DNA from: Methanosarcina sp. | GTDB taxonomy: Archaea > Halobacteriota > Methanosarcinia > Methanosarcinales > Methanosarcinaceae | Reading direction: 5' to 3' | Length of the DNA: 7,202 nt | NCBI GenBank assembly: GCA_003157235.1 | Contig: PMJC01000171.1 | Span: 1-7,202, forward strand | Shown: positions 6,303-7,202 of the stretch, one piece after another | Layout of the letters: each line of letters starts with the position of its first letter | Numbering within the stretch: position 1 is the first letter of the stretch | Position numbers and translations under genes: made by a program | Notes under the pieces: generated by a model | What the model was told of the DNA's origin: nothing | The model's input: only the letters and a program-made list of their open reading frames with translations | Database searches by the model: none

Positions 6303-7202
6303 TCAATCGTTTGCATAAAATTCTTGGGATGCTTCGACTATCTTCTGCAAGTTGTCTCTGGATAATCCAGGGTGTACAGGAAGGGAGAGGACCTCCTCAA
6401 CCGTTTTCTCTGAAACAGGCAGAGAGTCTTTATATCCAAGATCCCTGTAGAAGGGCTGTTTGTGAATGGGTATAGGATAATGGATTCCTGTATCTATTTC
6501 TTTCTTTTTCAGGAAAGCTGCGAATTGATCCCTATTTTTAGCCCTTATAGTGTACTGATGGAAAACGTGACTGCAGCCTTCTTTTGTGACTGGAGTTACA
6601 AGCCCAGATATTTCTTTGAGGCCGTTTGATAGAATTCCTGCGTTTATCTGTCTGTCTTTTGTAAATTTGTCCAGTCTTCCAAGCTGCACAATACCAATTG
6701 CAGCTGCAATATCAGTCATGCGAAGATTGAAACCTAGCATTTCATGCAGGTAGCGAACTTTTGAGCCGTGCGCTCTGATCATTTTTGCTTTCTCTGCAAT
6801 TTCTTTTTTGTCTGTGGTGAGCATCCCTCCTTCGCCGGTTGTCATATTCTTTGTCGGGTAAAAGCTGAACGCTCCTGTCCCAAAGCTTCCCACTCTTTTT
6901 CCAAGGCATTCTGCGCCATGGGATTGGCAGGCATCCTCGATTACAAAAAGCTTATTATCTTCGGCAATTTCCATTACGGATTTCATTTCTGCAGGGTGTC
7001 CGTAAAGGTGGACTGGCATAATGGCCCTTGTTTTTGAAGTGATTTTTTCCTTGACTCTCTCGGGATCTATGTTAAATGTATCTAGTTCGATGTCTACAAA
7101 AACAGGTTTTGCCCCTGTGTAAAGGATACTGTTCGCAGTGGCAATAAAGCTGAAGGGACTTGTAATCACTTCATCTTCCTTTCCTATTCCGTGGGCTAGA
7201 AG
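6303..7202 (-). CDS. DegT/DnrJ/EryC1-family sugar aminotransferase (5' end outside window)
   Basis: The frame is open through the right edge, where it reads LLAHGIGKEDEVITSPFSF, so the GTG at 7169 is internal. 299 residues are visible, and about 60 N-terminal residues should lie beyond 7202 given the usual family length. The enzyme moves an amino group, usually from glutamate, to a keto-sugar nucleotide using pyridoxal phosphate. Counted from the window edge, MPVHLYGHPAEM is at 62-73, EDACQSHGA at 89-97 (Asp90 should pair with the PLP ring nitrogen), SFYPTKNMTTGEGG at 113-126 (Lys118 forms the Schiff base), GFNLRMTDI at 157-165, and HYPIPIHKQP at 241-250. With the neighbouring oxidoreductase and dehydrogenase it resembles WbpE/WlbC-type UDP-2-acetamido-3-keto-uronate aminotransferases. 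Related family members act on other keto sugars, so the substrate is inferred from context only. Confidence 0.93.
   Translation of the reverse strand, partial: LLAHGIGKEDEVITSPFSFIATANSILYTGAKPVFVDIELDTFNIDPERVKEKITSKTRAIMPVHLYGHPAEMKSVMEIAEDNKLFVIEDACQSHGAECLGKRVGSFGTGAFSFYPTKNMTTGEGGMLTTDKKEIAEKAKMIRAHGSKVRYLHEMLGFNLRMTDIAAAIGIVQLGRLDKFTKDRQINAGILSNGLKEISGLVTPVTKEGCSHVFHQYTIRAKNRDQFAAFLKKKEIDTGIHYPIPIHKQPFYRDLGYKDSLPVSEKTVEEVLSLPVHPGLSRDNLQKIVEASQEFYAND

Overview
The window looks like a chromosomal piece of a Methanosarcina-type methanogenic archaeon. Supporting this are a tRNA-Cys gene without an encoded CCA, Shine-Dalgarno sequences complementary to the usual archaeal 16S 3' end, AT-rich spacers, and a decayed IS5-type transposase that resembles, from memory, elements common in Methanosarcina. 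The genus is an inference from these features and was not tested by a search.

The window has two halves. The left part (about 1-2700) has no intact protein gene. It holds a heavily decayed endonuclease III gene (186-802, minus strand), an apparently intact tRNA-Cys (1145-1216, minus strand), a stretch of unclear origin (1217-1703), and the relic of an IS5-family insertion sequence (1727-2699, plus strand). The relic has its first 157 bp duplicated in tandem, a 42-bp palindrome at its left edge, about ten stop codons, a frameshift and a missing 3' end. I see nothing definite in 1-185.

The right part (2702-7202) is one block of four minus-strand genes read right to left, with gaps of 45, 82 and 63 bp. 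They are a DegT/DnrJ/EryC1-type sugar aminotransferase (running off the right edge), a Gfo/Idh/MocA oxidoreductase, a UDP-sugar 6-dehydrogenase of the UDP-GlcNAc/ManNAc type, and a polysaccharide-deacetylase-like protein. The first three match the 6-dehydrogenase, 3-dehydrogenase and 3-aminotransferase set (WbpA, WbpB, WbpE) that makes 2,3-diamino-2,3-dideoxy-uronic acid nucleotide sugars from UDP-GlcNAc. The likely end use is a surface glycan or N-glycan. The N-acetyltransferase needed to finish the sugar is not in the window and may lie just upstream, beyond 7202.

The most informative observations are the endonuclease III fossil, in which every remnant of the iron-sulfur motif can still be placed; the nested IS relic; and a 17-nt initiation sequence shared by two operon genes, which moves both start codons three codons downstream of the longest reading frame. 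I did not find a convincing new biological system.
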